A DNA stretch of 64,000 bases, taken from DATLGB01 sp963724135 (GTDB taxonomy: Bacteria > Actinomycetota > Thermoleophilia > Solirubrobacterales > Solirubrobacteraceae). The stretch spans positions 868,001 through 932,000 of the forward strand of contig CAVRTA010000006.1 of the NCBI GenBank assembly GCA_963724135.1, given 5' to 3'. Within the stretch, counting starts at the first letter, position 1; every line of letters begins with the position of its first letter. A program made the position numbers and the translations under genes. Shown one piece after another: positions 6,966 through 14,754 of this stretch. The notes under the pieces are model-generated. The model did no database searches. It had not been told where the DNA came from and saw nothing but the letters and a program-made list of their open reading frames with translations.

Positions 6966-8345
6966 ATGACCGACCGCGAGGCCGAGCTCCGCCGGCTTGC
7001 CTATCGCGACCATCTGACCGGGTTGCCGAACCGCGTGTCCATGCAGGCGCGCATCGAGGCGACACTCGAGCGGGCGGGGCGCGAGGGGGCGGCGGCCGCG
7101 CTGCTGTTCTGCGATCTGGACGGGATCAAGCGCGTCAACGAGACGCTCGGTCACGACCTCGGCGACGTGGTGCTCGTCGAGGTCGCGCAGCGGCTGCTCA
7201 ACCTCACCGGGCAGCAGGTGAGCGTGAGCCGCCAGGAGGGCGACAAGTTCCTCGTGCTGCTCGAGGACCTGCCGCATCCCCTCGAGGCCGCAACGGAGGT
7301 CGCGCGTGACTACGGGCAGCGCCTGGAGCGCGCGTTCGCCGTCCCGTTCACGGCCGGTGGCGCCACGTTCGAATTGACGGCATCGACGGGGATCGCACTG
7401 TTCCCCTGGCACGCGCAGGACGGAACCGAGCTGATCGCCCGCGCCGACAGCGCGATGTGGGACGCCAAGCGCGCCGGGCGCGCTCAGGTCGTGCTCTTCG
7501 CGGGTGGTCACGAGCGGCCCTACGCGGAGCTCGAGGCGACCCTGCGGGTGCGCCAGGCACTCACCAACGGCGAGCTCGAGCTCCACTACCAGCCGGTGAT
7601 CGAGATCGCCGACGGCGGCGGGCTCGGCGGGCTCGAGGCGCTGCTGCGGTGGCGCGACCCCGACCGCGGACTCGTCTTTCCGGGCCAGTTCCTCGGGCTC
7701 ATCGAGCACTCGCCGCTGCTCGAGGAGATCGGGGAGTGGGTCGTGGCCGAGGTCTGCCGCCAGCTCGCCGAGTGGCGCACGCGCGGATTCACCCCGCGTG
7801 TGAGCTTCAACATCCCGGCACGCCAGTTGCGCCGGCCGGGTTTCGCCGGCTACGTGCTCGCGACGGCTGCTGAGTACGAGATCGACCTTCCGAGGGTGGC
7901 CGCCGAGATCACCGAGTCGGCGAACGTGGATCTCGAGCCGGTGCAGCCGGTGCTGCGCGAGCTCTGCGACGCTGGGCTGGTGCTGTCGCTCGACGACTTC
8001 GGCACCGGCTACTCGTCGTTCGCGCGGTTGCGCGACATGCCGTTCTCCCTGCTCAAGACGGACCTCAGCTTCATGCAGGGGATCCCCGAGTCCCGGGCCT
8101 CGGTCGACGTGATGGAGGCGATGGTTCAGCTCGGGCGCTCGCTCGGTCTGGTGACGATCGTCGAGGGCGTCGAGACCGAGGCGCAGCTCGAGTGTCTGCT
8201 CGGCATCGGCGTGCGCGTCGCGCAGGGCTTTCTGTTCGGACGCGCGGCGCCGGCGTCCGAGACCGAGGCCCGTTACGGCGTCGGCGCAACGACCACCGCG
8301 CCCGCCGTCGTGGCCGACGTCGTGCGGCGAGCCGGCTCGACCTGA
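6966..8345 (+). CDS. GGDEF-EAL protein: degenerate cyclase domain with an intact c-di-GMP phosphodiesterase domain
   Basis: 459 aa, soluble, no sensory domain. The N-terminal GGDEF domain (about 10-170; HLTGLPNR and LFCDLDGIKRVNE) has the signature RQEGDKF at 89-95 instead of R-x-GGDEF, so cyclase activity is unlikely, although GTP binding might remain. The C-terminal EAL domain (about 185-440) keeps EALLRW near residue 224, SLDDFGTGYSS, the Lys of LLKTDLSF and EGVETEAQ, so it should hydrolyse c-di-GMP. A His/Arg-poor linker joins the two. It probably lowers c-di-GMP, with the GGDEF part acting as a regulatory domain. Confidence 0.93.
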   Translation: MTDREAELRRLAYRDHLTGLPNRVSMQARIEATLERAGREGAAAALLFCDLDGIKRVNETLGHDLGDVVLVEVAQRLLNLTGQQVSVSRQEGDKFLVLLEDLPHPLEAATEVARDYGQRLERAFAVPFTAGGATFELTASTGIALFPWHAQDGTELIARADSAMWDAKRAGRAQVVLFAGGHERPYAELEATLRVRQALTNGELELHYQPVIEIADGGGLGGLEALLRWRDPDRGLVFPGQFLGLIEHSPLLEEIGEWVVAEVCRQLAEWRTRGFTPRVSFNIPARQLRRPGFAGYVLATAAEYEIDLPRVAAEITESANVDLEPVQPVLRELCDAGLVLSLDDFGTGYSSFARLRDMPFSLLKTDLSFMQGIPESRASVDVMEAMVQLGRSLGLVTIVEGVETEAQLECLLGIGVRVAQGFLFGRAAPASETEARYGVGATTTAPAVVADVVRRAGST

Positions 8346-8383
8346 GCCGCAAGTATCCGCGCTGGAGAGCGTTTGGGCTGGCA

Positions 8384-9253
8384 ATGACCCGATCCCGCCT
8401 GTGCCAGCTCGCAGCAGCCGGCGCCGCCACCAGCTTGACCTTCGGCGCAGTCGCCATCGCCGCGCCCGACCGCGTTGCCGAGCTCGGCGGCCAGACGCCT
8501 GTCTACGAGTGGGACGGAGCTGCGTCGGGCGCCGACGGTGGCGTGGACGCCGACACCGACAACACCCAGGTCAAGCTCAAGGAGGGCGGAAGCCTTCAGA
8601 TCAATCTGTCGAAGTTCGAGGAGCCGGTCGGGACCGGTGCGGACTTCGACATCCGCGTGTACAAGGCGGACGGCGCCGGCGACCCGGAGGGAGATCCGCT
8701 CGGCGAGTCCATCGACGCCGACAGCGAGAAGGACGCGCTGAAGGTCACCCTCAAGGCCGGCTCGTACGTGGTCGTGGTCAACGGCTGGGTGACCTTCGAG
8801 GGCACCTTCCACGGCAAGCTCACCTTCACGGGCGCGGGCGGGACCGGCCCGACGGGCCCCAGCGGCCCGAGTGGCCCGAGCGGCCCCACCGGGCCCACGG
8901 GGACCGACACCCCACCCGACGCGCGCGCGAGCAAGCCCAAGGGCAAGAAGCCGAAGAAGTTCCGCGGCACCGCGAGCGACGACAAGGGCGTCAGCAGGGT
9001 CGAGATCGCCGTGCAGACGCGCAAGGGGTCGAAGTGCAAGCAGCTGCTGATCTCCGGCAGGTTCGGCGCGCAGGCCAAGTGCGACGCCCCGACGAGCTGG
9101 CTTCGCGCCAAGGGCACGACGAAGTGGTCGTTCAAGCTCAAGAAGAAGCTCAAGAAGGGCGCCTACACCCTCTTCGCCCGCGCGACCGACAGCGCCGGGC
9201 AGGTGCAGGCCGGCTTCACGCCTGCCAACAAGCGCAACTTCAAAGTCAAGTAA
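8384..9253 (+). CDS. Secreted protein with a short collagen-like stretch
   Basis: 289 aa. A signal peptide (about 1-28, ending VAIAA) is followed by an acidic beta-rich domain (about 35-145; KEGGSLQINLSKFEEPV, KAGSYVVVVNGW). A collagen-like run of seven G-P-T/S triplets (about 148-168) leads to a basic, Lys-rich C-terminal domain (about 175-289) resembling bacterial Ig-like or Y_Y_Y-type modules with two cysteines. I do not recognise a named family. A strong hairpin lies just downstream. Likely a cell-surface or matrix protein; the collagen-like part is too short to be sure of a triple helix. Confidence 0.75.
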   Translation: MTRSRLCQLAAAGAATSLTFGAVAIAAPDRVAELGGQTPVYEWDGAASGADGGVDADTDNTQVKLKEGGSLQINLSKFEEPVGTGADFDIRVYKADGAGDPEGDPLGESIDADSEKDALKVTLKAGSYVVVVNGWVTFEGTFHGKLTFTGAGGTGPTGPSGPSGPSGPTGPTGTDTPPDARASKPKGKKPKKFRGTASDDKGVSRVEIAVQTRKGSKCKQLLISGRFGAQAKCDAPTSWLRAKGTTKWSFKLKKKLKKGAYTLFARATDSAGQVQAGFTPANKRNFKVK

Positions 9254-9274
9254 GACGGCGCGCCAGTAGCCGAC

Positions 9275-9303
9275 GGAAGCGCCGGCACCGTGCCGGCGCT
9301 TCC
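9275..9303 (+). terminator. Strong hairpin, probable terminator
   Basis: A perfect 13-base stem (GGAAGCGCCGGCA paired with TGCCGGCGCTTCC) with a 3-base loop lies 22 bases after the collagen-like gene and 30 before the next start. There is no T-run, which is common for high-GC actinobacterial terminators. Confidence 0.7.
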
Positions 9304-9332
9304 CGTTCGCCATAGGGGTAGATTCGGGTCCG

Positions 9333-11192
9333 ATGAAGCGGTTCACCTGTCTGGCGGCGTGGCTGACGATCTCGCTCGCGGCCTCACCGGGTGACGCGCT
9401 CGCCGCCTCGCCCGCCCAGTGCGGGCCCAACGACCGGCCCGAGACGGCACTGCAGGGGCAGGTGCCGATGGCCGACCGCGCCAGCGGGCGCTCGCACGAG
9501 GGCTACACGTGCAACCTGACCGAGGTCGGGTTCATGGAGAGCTCGTCGTTCGCGAACTTCGACACATACAAAAACTGCGCGTACTACAGCGACACGATCG
9601 GGGCGTTCAACGCCGAGGGCGGCACCGTCGTGCTCGACGTCTCCGACCCGCGTGATCCCAAGCAGACGGCGTATCTGACCGAGCGGGCGGCGGCCAACGC
9701 GGGCGAGTCGCTGCGCGTGCACCCGGGGCGCGGCCTGCTCGTCGCCGACCGCTACTTCCTGGCGCAGGGCGTCAGCAACGCAGACGATCCCGACGCCAAC
9801 CGCGCGCTGAACATCTATGACATCTCGCAGGACTGCCGCAAGCCGAAGCTGCTCGCGGACGTGATCATGCCGACCGCGGTCGGCCACGAGGGCTGCCTCC
9901 AGCCCGACGGAATGGTCTATTACATGGCCAGCACCGACACGATCACGCCGATCGACATCTCCGACCCCCGCAATCCCAAGCAGCTGTCGGAGCCGCAGCC
10001 CCTGTCCATCCACGGCTGCGCGACGAGCGAGGACGGCAAGCGCGCCTATCTCTCCGACATCGGTCAGTCGCGCTTCCTCGTCGCCGACACGAGCGAGGTC
10101 CAGGCGCGCAAGCAGAACGCCCAGATCAAGGCCATCGGCGAGCTCGCGAACCCGGGCAACGCCGGGCAGCAGTCGTCGGTTCCCATCTTCTACGACGGCC
10201 ACCCGTACGTCCTCTCGTTCTCCGAGTACGCCGAGCTCGGCGAGCCGTGCCACGCCAGGCCCGGCCGTGAGAACAACTTCGGCTACCCCTACATCGTCGA
10301 CATCGCCGACGAGCGCAACCCGCAGTTCGTGACCAAGATCTTCAACGAGGTCACGCTGCCGGAGAACTGCGACGCGGTCGCCGCCGACTCGGCGACGTTC
10401 CCGACGAACGGCCCCGACAAGGGCGACCTGTTCAGCGTCGTCGGCTCGCGCGTCTTCCTCTACGACTCGCACTACTGCTCGACCGACCGCACGCACGATC
10501 CCACGATCGCCGCGTGCGCGAGCTTCGGTTCCGGCATCCGCGTCTACGACATCCGCAACCCGCGCACCGTCAGCGAGATCGCCTACTTCAACCCGGGCAC
10601 GGTCGACGCCCCCGCCGGCGCGATCGCCAATGCGACCGTCGGCCGGCCGGTCATCCGCACCGACCTCCGGCAGATCTGGTTCGCCGACATCGCCAAGGGC
10701 TTCCACGTCGTGCAGTTCCGCGACGGCGTGTGGCCGCTCCCGGAGCACGACCCGTGCCCCCACAGGGACCCCTACCTCGCCCAGTACGACCTCACCTACC
10801 GCACCTGCCGGGCCGAGCGGCGCCAGACCGTCCAGCTGCCCGGGGCGCAGAGCTGCAACACGCGCCGCACGCTCACCATCCGCCTGCGCGGCCGCTTCAG
10901 GCGCGTGGTGGTGCGGGTGCGCGGCCAGCGCGCCAGGGCGCGCCGCTCCGGCCGGCGCGTCACCGTCCGCGGCCTGCCACGCTCGGGCCGCTACCGCGTG
11001 CGCGTCACCGCGACCACGAAGACCGGGCGCCGCGTCGTGAGGTCACGCCGCTACCGGGCGTGCGTGCCGAAGCTGCGGTCGAGGGGACCGAGCGCCTCGC
11101 TGCCCGCCTTCCTGTTCGCCGCGGGCGTCGACCCGGCGGGGCTCCCGTACTACTGCCGCACGCTCGGCGAGCGCGCCGCGCGGTTGTTCTAA
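9333..11192 (+). CDS. Secreted LVIVD-repeat beta-propeller protein
   Basis: 619 aa with a signal peptide (about 1-25). The body is a beta-propeller built from LVIVD-type blades, seen as VVLDVSDPRDPKQ, ITPIDISDPRNPKQ, YIVDIADERNPQF and IRVYDIRNPRTVSE. The many cysteines spread over the propeller suggest disulfides. A basic C-terminal domain (about 500-575, very Arg-rich) probably adopts an Ig-like fold, and a short hydrophobic tail follows. Members of this family are extracellular; ligand and function are unknown. It converges with the GDPD gene with a 4-base overlap. Confidence 0.85.
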   Translation: MKRFTCLAAWLTISLAASPGDALAASPAQCGPNDRPETALQGQVPMADRASGRSHEGYTCNLTEVGFMESSSFANFDTYKNCAYYSDTIGAFNAEGGTVVLDVSDPRDPKQTAYLTERAAANAGESLRVHPGRGLLVADRYFLAQGVSNADDPDANRALNIYDISQDCRKPKLLADVIMPTAVGHEGCLQPDGMVYYMASTDTITPIDISDPRNPKQLSEPQPLSIHGCATSEDGKRAYLSDIGQSRFLVADTSEVQARKQNAQIKAIGELANPGNAGQQSSVPIFYDGHPYVLSFSEYAELGEPCHARPGRENNFGYPYIVDIADERNPQFVTKIFNEVTLPENCDAVAADSATFPTNGPDKGDLFSVVGSRVFLYDSHYCSTDRTHDPTIAACASFGSGIRVYDIRNPRTVSEIAYFNPGTVDAPAGAIANATVGRPVIRTDLRQIWFADIAKGFHVVQFRDGVWPLPEHDPCPHRDPYLAQYDLTYRTCRAERRQTVQLPGAQSCNTRRTLTIRLRGRFRRVVVRVRGQRARARRSGRRVTVRGLPRSGRYRVRVTATTKTGRRVVRSRRYRACVPKLRSRGPSASLPAFLFAAGVDPAGLPYYCRTLGERAARLF

Positions 11193-12133
11193 CTCCCGGC
11201 GCGCTCGCGCAGGATCGCCTCGAGCAGCGACGGGCGGTCGGTCATGATCCCGTCGGCGCCCCAGTCGAGCAGGGTGCGCATGTCCGCCTCGGAGTTGATC
11301 GTCCACGGGTGCACGGCCAGGCCGCTGCGGTGCGCGTCGGCGATGAAGTCGGGCGTGATCACCGTGACCCCGGAGAACTCCATCGGCGGCTGGACCGCCA
11401 CATGGCGCACGTCCGGCGCGCCGGGCGCGGGTCCCTGCGTGCTGGCCCAGAACGCGGCGGTGGTCTCCAGCCCGGTGGCGATGTCGATCTCCGGTGCCAG
11501 CATGTGAAAGCGCTCGATCGCGGAGTCGGCGAACGAGACCACGATCGTCCTGCCGCGCCGGGTCTCGAGGTGGCGGTTGAGGACCCGGGCGACCGCCTGC
11601 GCGTTGTCGAGGGCGGTCGGCTTGCCCGCCGCCGTCTGCGAGACCCAGTCGGCCGCGTCCGCATGGTCGGGGGCGGGTCCCTTGATCTCGATGTTCATCA
11701 GCACGTCCGGGAACGCCCTCAGCACCGAGCGCAGCGTCGGGATGCGAAAGTCGCGGCGCCTGAAGCCCGCCGGGGGCGGCTTCTCACCGGTCGCGATCCC
11801 GGCGTACTGCGGCCACGTGAAGGCGGCGTCGAGCTGCTTGAGCTCTTTGAGCGTGTGGTCGTTGACCTTCTCGTCAGGGCGTCCCATCCGGCCGAGATGG
11901 GTGTCGTGCATCACGACGACCTTGCGGTCCTTGGTGATGTTGACGTCCATCTCGAGGACGTCCGCCCCGATCGCCAGCGCGTTCCTGTAGGCGAAGAACG
12001 TGTTCGACGGGAACTCGTCCTCGCCGCCCTGGTGGGCGATGTTGAGCGGGTGCCGGTCGAGCCAGGGGTTCGCGGCCCGCGCGGGCGCCGCCAGCGCCAG
12101 CAGCCCGAGCACCGCGATGAGGATGCGCGCCAT
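11189..12133 (-). CDS. Secreted glycerophosphodiester phosphodiesterase
   Basis: 314 aa with a signal peptide (about 1-20, ending PARAA). GDPD TIM-barrel motifs are present: IAHQGGEDEFPSNT (His and the metal-ligand Glu), VLEMDVNIT, VVMHDTHLGR (second catalytic His) and the late WTINSEADMR and GADGIMTDRPSLL. It should hydrolyse glycerophosphodiesters outside the membrane to sn-glycerol 3-phosphate and an alcohol, using a divalent metal. Length and domain order match the family. It is divergent from a metallophosphatase gene and convergent with the LVIVD protein. Confidence 0.93.
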   Translation of the reverse strand: MARILIAVLGLLALAAPARAANPWLDRHPLNIAHQGGEDEFPSNTFFAYRNALAIGADVLEMDVNITKDRKVVVMHDTHLGRMGRPDEKVNDHTLKELKQLDAAFTWPQYAGIATGEKPPPAGFRRRDFRIPTLRSVLRAFPDVLMNIEIKGPAPDHADAADWVSQTAAGKPTALDNAQAVARVLNRHLETRRGRTIVVSFADSAIERFHMLAPEIDIATGLETTAAFWASTQGPAPGAPDVRHVAVQPPMEFSGVTVITPDFIADAHRSGLAVHPWTINSEADMRTLLDWGADGIMTDRPSLLEAILRERAGS

Positions 12134-12153
12134 AGGAGGGCAAACGCACCGCG

Positions 12154-13029
12154 GTGACCGAACTGGCGCTCCGGCGGGTAGCTTCGCTTGCAGTGGTTCG
12201 CCGAAGCCTGCGTGTTCTTGCCGCGATCACAGCCGCCGTCAGCGGCTCATCGGCCGATCACGGCTTCCGCGGGCTCCCGGGCGTACAGGAGCCGACCGTC
12301 GTGTGGGCGATCGGGGACGCCGCCGCCGGGACCCCCGCCTCCGAGCGGCTCGCGCGGCGCGTCGTCCGCGACGACCCCGACCGCGTGCTCTATCTGGGCG
12401 ACGTCTACGAGACCGGCACCGCTCAGGAGTTCCGCGACAGGCTCGCGCGGCCGTATGGCCCGCTGCTGGCGCGGATGCTGCCGACGCCGGGCAACCACGA
12501 GTGGCCCAATCACGTCATCGGCTACGACCCGTTCTGGCGCCGGGTGACCGGCGCCCCCACGCCGCCGTGGTACGCGGTGCGGCTCGGGTCCTGGCAGGTG
12601 CTGGCGGCCAACAGCGAGGCGCCGCATGACGCGGGCGACGCGCAGCTGCGCTGGCTGCGCCGTGCCCTGCGCCGCCCGGCCCCGTGCCGTCTGGCGATGT
12701 GGCACCGCCCGCGCTTCAGCGCCGGCCCGCACGGCGACCAGGCCGACATGGACCCCGTGTGGGCCGCCGTCCGCGGTCGCGTCGCCCTGGTGTTGAGCGG
12801 TCACGAGCACGACTTCCAGCGCATGCGCCGCCAGAACGGCACGGTCACCATCGTGTCCGGCGCGGGCGGCCGGGCGCTCTACGACGTGGACGAGAGCGAC
12901 GACCGGCTGGCGTTCTCCGACGACAGCCACTACGGCGGCTACCGCCTCACGCTCCACCCCGACCGCATCGAGGCGGTCGCGATCACCGCCGGCGGCCGGC
13001 GGCTCGACCGGACGACGATCCGCTGCTGA
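12154..13029 (+). CDS. Secreted metallophosphoesterase (purple acid phosphatase-like)
   Basis: 291 aa, GTG start. The N-terminus is basic and then hydrophobic, consistent with export. Calcineurin-like phosphoesterase motifs in order: WAIGDAAAG, YLGDVYETG, TPGNHEW, WHRPRFSAG and SGHEHDFQR. These supply the metal ligands of a dimetal phosphoesterase. Substrate is unknown. Its last 47 bases overlap the end of the convergent phosphodiester glycosidase gene. Together with the GDPD gene it forms a small cluster of secreted phospho(di)ester hydrolases. Confidence 0.88.
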   Translation: MTELALRRVASLAVVRRSLRVLAAITAAVSGSSADHGFRGLPGVQEPTVVWAIGDAAAGTPASERLARRVVRDDPDRVLYLGDVYETGTAQEFRDRLARPYGPLLARMLPTPGNHEWPNHVIGYDPFWRRVTGAPTPPWYAVRLGSWQVLAANSEAPHDAGDAQLRWLRRALRRPAPCRLAMWHRPRFSAGPHGDQADMDPVWAAVRGRVALVLSGHEHDFQRMRRQNGTVTIVSGAGGRALYDVDESDDRLAFSDDSHYGGYRLTLHPDRIEAVAITAGGRRLDRTTIRC

Positions 13030-14143
13030 GTACGAAGACGCCGTTGGCGACCGCGCGCTCGCCCTCCGAGGGACGATTGACGACGCGCCCGTCCACGACC
13101 ATCGTCGTCGACCCCCCCGAGTCCAGGCACACGGCGTCGACCGCGCCGAGCGAGCGCGCCGTCCGCGCGGCCTCGCGCAGCGTGGCTCCCACGCTCCAGC
13201 CCGGCCGGCGCCCGTCGATCGTGATCAGCAGCAGCGCGCCGTCGGCCCGCACGCCGGCGATCGTGCGCGGGTTGCGGGCCGTATCGGCGCCCCTCCCCTC
13301 GCGGTCCGCCGGGATCCGGATCCTGCCGTCGCGCAGCAACCGCGGCGCGCCGCCGACGATCGCGCGGTAGTCGCGCGGGTCGAGCCGTCCGCGCCTCGTG
13401 GCCAGGGCGAGGTCGAGCCTCGGCCGGTCGCCGGGCGCGAGGTGGCGGCGCAGGAAGCGGGCCGCATCGCCCGAGCCGCTGAGCACGTAACCGCCGGCGG
13501 GGACGCGCACACCCTGCGCCGCGCCCACCGAGACGACCACCCCGTCGCGCACCACCGCCTCCGCCCCGCCCGCCGGGCTGCGCCTCCCGTACGCGGGCGT
13601 CAGCAGCACCAGCTCGCTGGCGTCGGTGCACGTGAGCGCCGGGTCGATGCGCTGCGTCGGCCGGTCACCGCCCCGACCGCCGCACGCCGGAATCCGTCCG
13701 CGATTGCGATTGACGCCGTCGATCAGTCGCGTGGCGCCCCCGGCGCGGAGCGATCCGCGCCAGCGCAGCGCCGCCACGCGGGCCGCCCCGCGCCGGGGGA
13801 CGAGCAGGGCGGTGCGGGCGCCCACCGGCTCGCTGAGGAGCCGCCCGTCGGCGACCACGACTCCCGTCGGGTCGCCGCTGTCGGGCGCGCCGCCCGCGAA
13901 GTAGCCGCCGTTGACGCCCGCGATCGCGTCGTGGCGCCGCGCCATCGCGCTCGGTCGCTCGAGCCCGGGCACGCGGTCGCCGCCGGTGAGCACCCGGATG
14001 CCGGCGACCCGATCCACGGTGAGGACGTCGACGCGCACCGGCCCCGGCCGGACGTGGTGGGCCCAGCGCACGCCCGGCGCCGGCTGCTCCCCGGGAGCGG
14101 CCGCCGACAGGCCCGCCAGGAGGGCGATGACTGCGATCACCAC
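12983..14143 (-). CDS. Secreted phosphodiester glycosidase (NAGPA domain)
   Basis: 386 aa with a signal peptide (about 1-15). The NAGPA/DUF2233 hallmarks are GVNGGYFAGG, LLITIDGRRPGWSVGATL, AVCLDSGGSTTMVVDGR and RAVANGVFV. In mammals this fold removes GlcNAc from GlcNAc-1-phosphodiester-mannose; bacterial members include SpoIIE-associated and phage-lysin-related proteins, and its substrate here is unknown. The gene converges with the metallophosphatase and their ends overlap by 47 bases. Confidence 0.88.
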   Translation of the reverse strand: MVIAVIALLAGLSAAAPGEQPAPGVRWAHHVRPGPVRVDVLTVDRVAGIRVLTGGDRVPGLERPSAMARRHDAIAGVNGGYFAGGAPDSGDPTGVVVADGRLLSEPVGARTALLVPRRGAARVAALRWRGSLRAGGATRLIDGVNRNRGRIPACGGRGGDRPTQRIDPALTCTDASELVLLTPAYGRRSPAGGAEAVVRDGVVVSVGAAQGVRVPAGGYVLSGSGDAARFLRRHLAPGDRPRLDLALATRRGRLDPRDYRAIVGGAPRLLRDGRIRIPADREGRGADTARNPRTIAGVRADGALLLITIDGRRPGWSVGATLREAARTARSLGAVDAVCLDSGGSTTMVVDGRVVNRPSEGERAVANGVFVLSSGSSSGRAAGRRR

Positions 14144-14167
14144 ACCAGTGTGCTACCAACACAGCCG

Positions 14168-14653
14168 ATGGCCAAGACCTTCTCCGGTGAGACCACCTAT
14201 CCCGACCTCACGCCCGACGCGGTGTTCGCCCGCCATGTCGACGAGGACTTCCTGCGGCGCAAGTTCGAGGCGCTCGGTGGGCGCGACCTCCGCGTCGAGG
14301 TCACCCGCAGCGGTGACGCCGTCACGCTCACGGTCGACCGCAAGGTGGACGCCGACATCCCCGGCTTCGCCAGGAAGGTCGTCCAGCCCACCAACAATGT
14401 GCGCCTGGTCGAACAGTGGCGGCCGCAGGGAGACGGCTACGCCTGCGAGTGGCACGCCGAGACCTCGCCGGCGCCGTCGCGCCTGCACGGAACCCGCGCG
14501 CTGACCGCGAGCGGCGGCGGCACGCGCGACGCCACCGAGGGCAGGGTCGAGGTCAAGGTGCCGTTGATCGGCGGCAAGCTGGCCGACTGGGGCGCGGGCG
14601 AGGCCGGGCGCCAGCTCGAGAAGGAGCTCGCCTGGCTCGCAGAGCAGCCCTGA
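14168..14653 (+). CDS. DUF2505 family protein
   Basis: 161 aa, ATG start. The sequence matches the actinobacterial DUF2505 family: an SRPBCC/START-like helix-grip fold, with YPDLTPDAVFARHVDEDFLR, a beta-rich centre and a C-terminal helix (GGKLADWGAGEAGRQLEKEL) characteristic of lipid-binding START-like proteins. No signal peptide, so probably cytoplasmic. Function unknown. It is divergent from the phosphodiester glycosidase, 24 bp apart. Confidence 0.82.
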   Translation: MAKTFSGETTYPDLTPDAVFARHVDEDFLRRKFEALGGRDLRVEVTRSGDAVTLTVDRKVDADIPGFARKVVQPTNNVRLVEQWRPQGDGYACEWHAETSPAPSRLHGTRALTASGGGTRDATEGRVEVKVPLIGGKLADWGAGEAGRQLEKELAWLAEQP

Positions 14654-14655
14654 CC

Positions 14656-14707
14656 CCGCGAACGTCCCGGAGACCCCCTCACAGCAGGGCATCAGGGACG
14701 TTCGCGG
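14656..14707. terminator. Inverted repeat between convergent genes, probable bidirectional terminator
   Basis: Arms CCGCGAACGTCCC and GGGACGTTCGCGG pair perfectly over 13 bases around a 26-base loop. It starts two bases after the DUF2505 stop codon. An outer, near-perfect pairing (TGACCCCGCG with TGCGGGGTCA at 14748-14757) could form an alternative, larger structure reaching the stop of the lectin gene. Its position suggests a terminator for both genes. Confidence 0.55.
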
Positions 14708-14754
14708 TGCGAGGCGAGCGCGCCCTCGTCGGCCCTACGGGGCGACCTGCGGGG

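Noticed and set aside
6084..8384. A 766-codon minus-strand frame covering the SDR and the GGDEF-EAL gene
   Set aside because: Only the last 278 codons are an SDR; the rest is antisense to the GGDEF-EAL gene and has no motifs.
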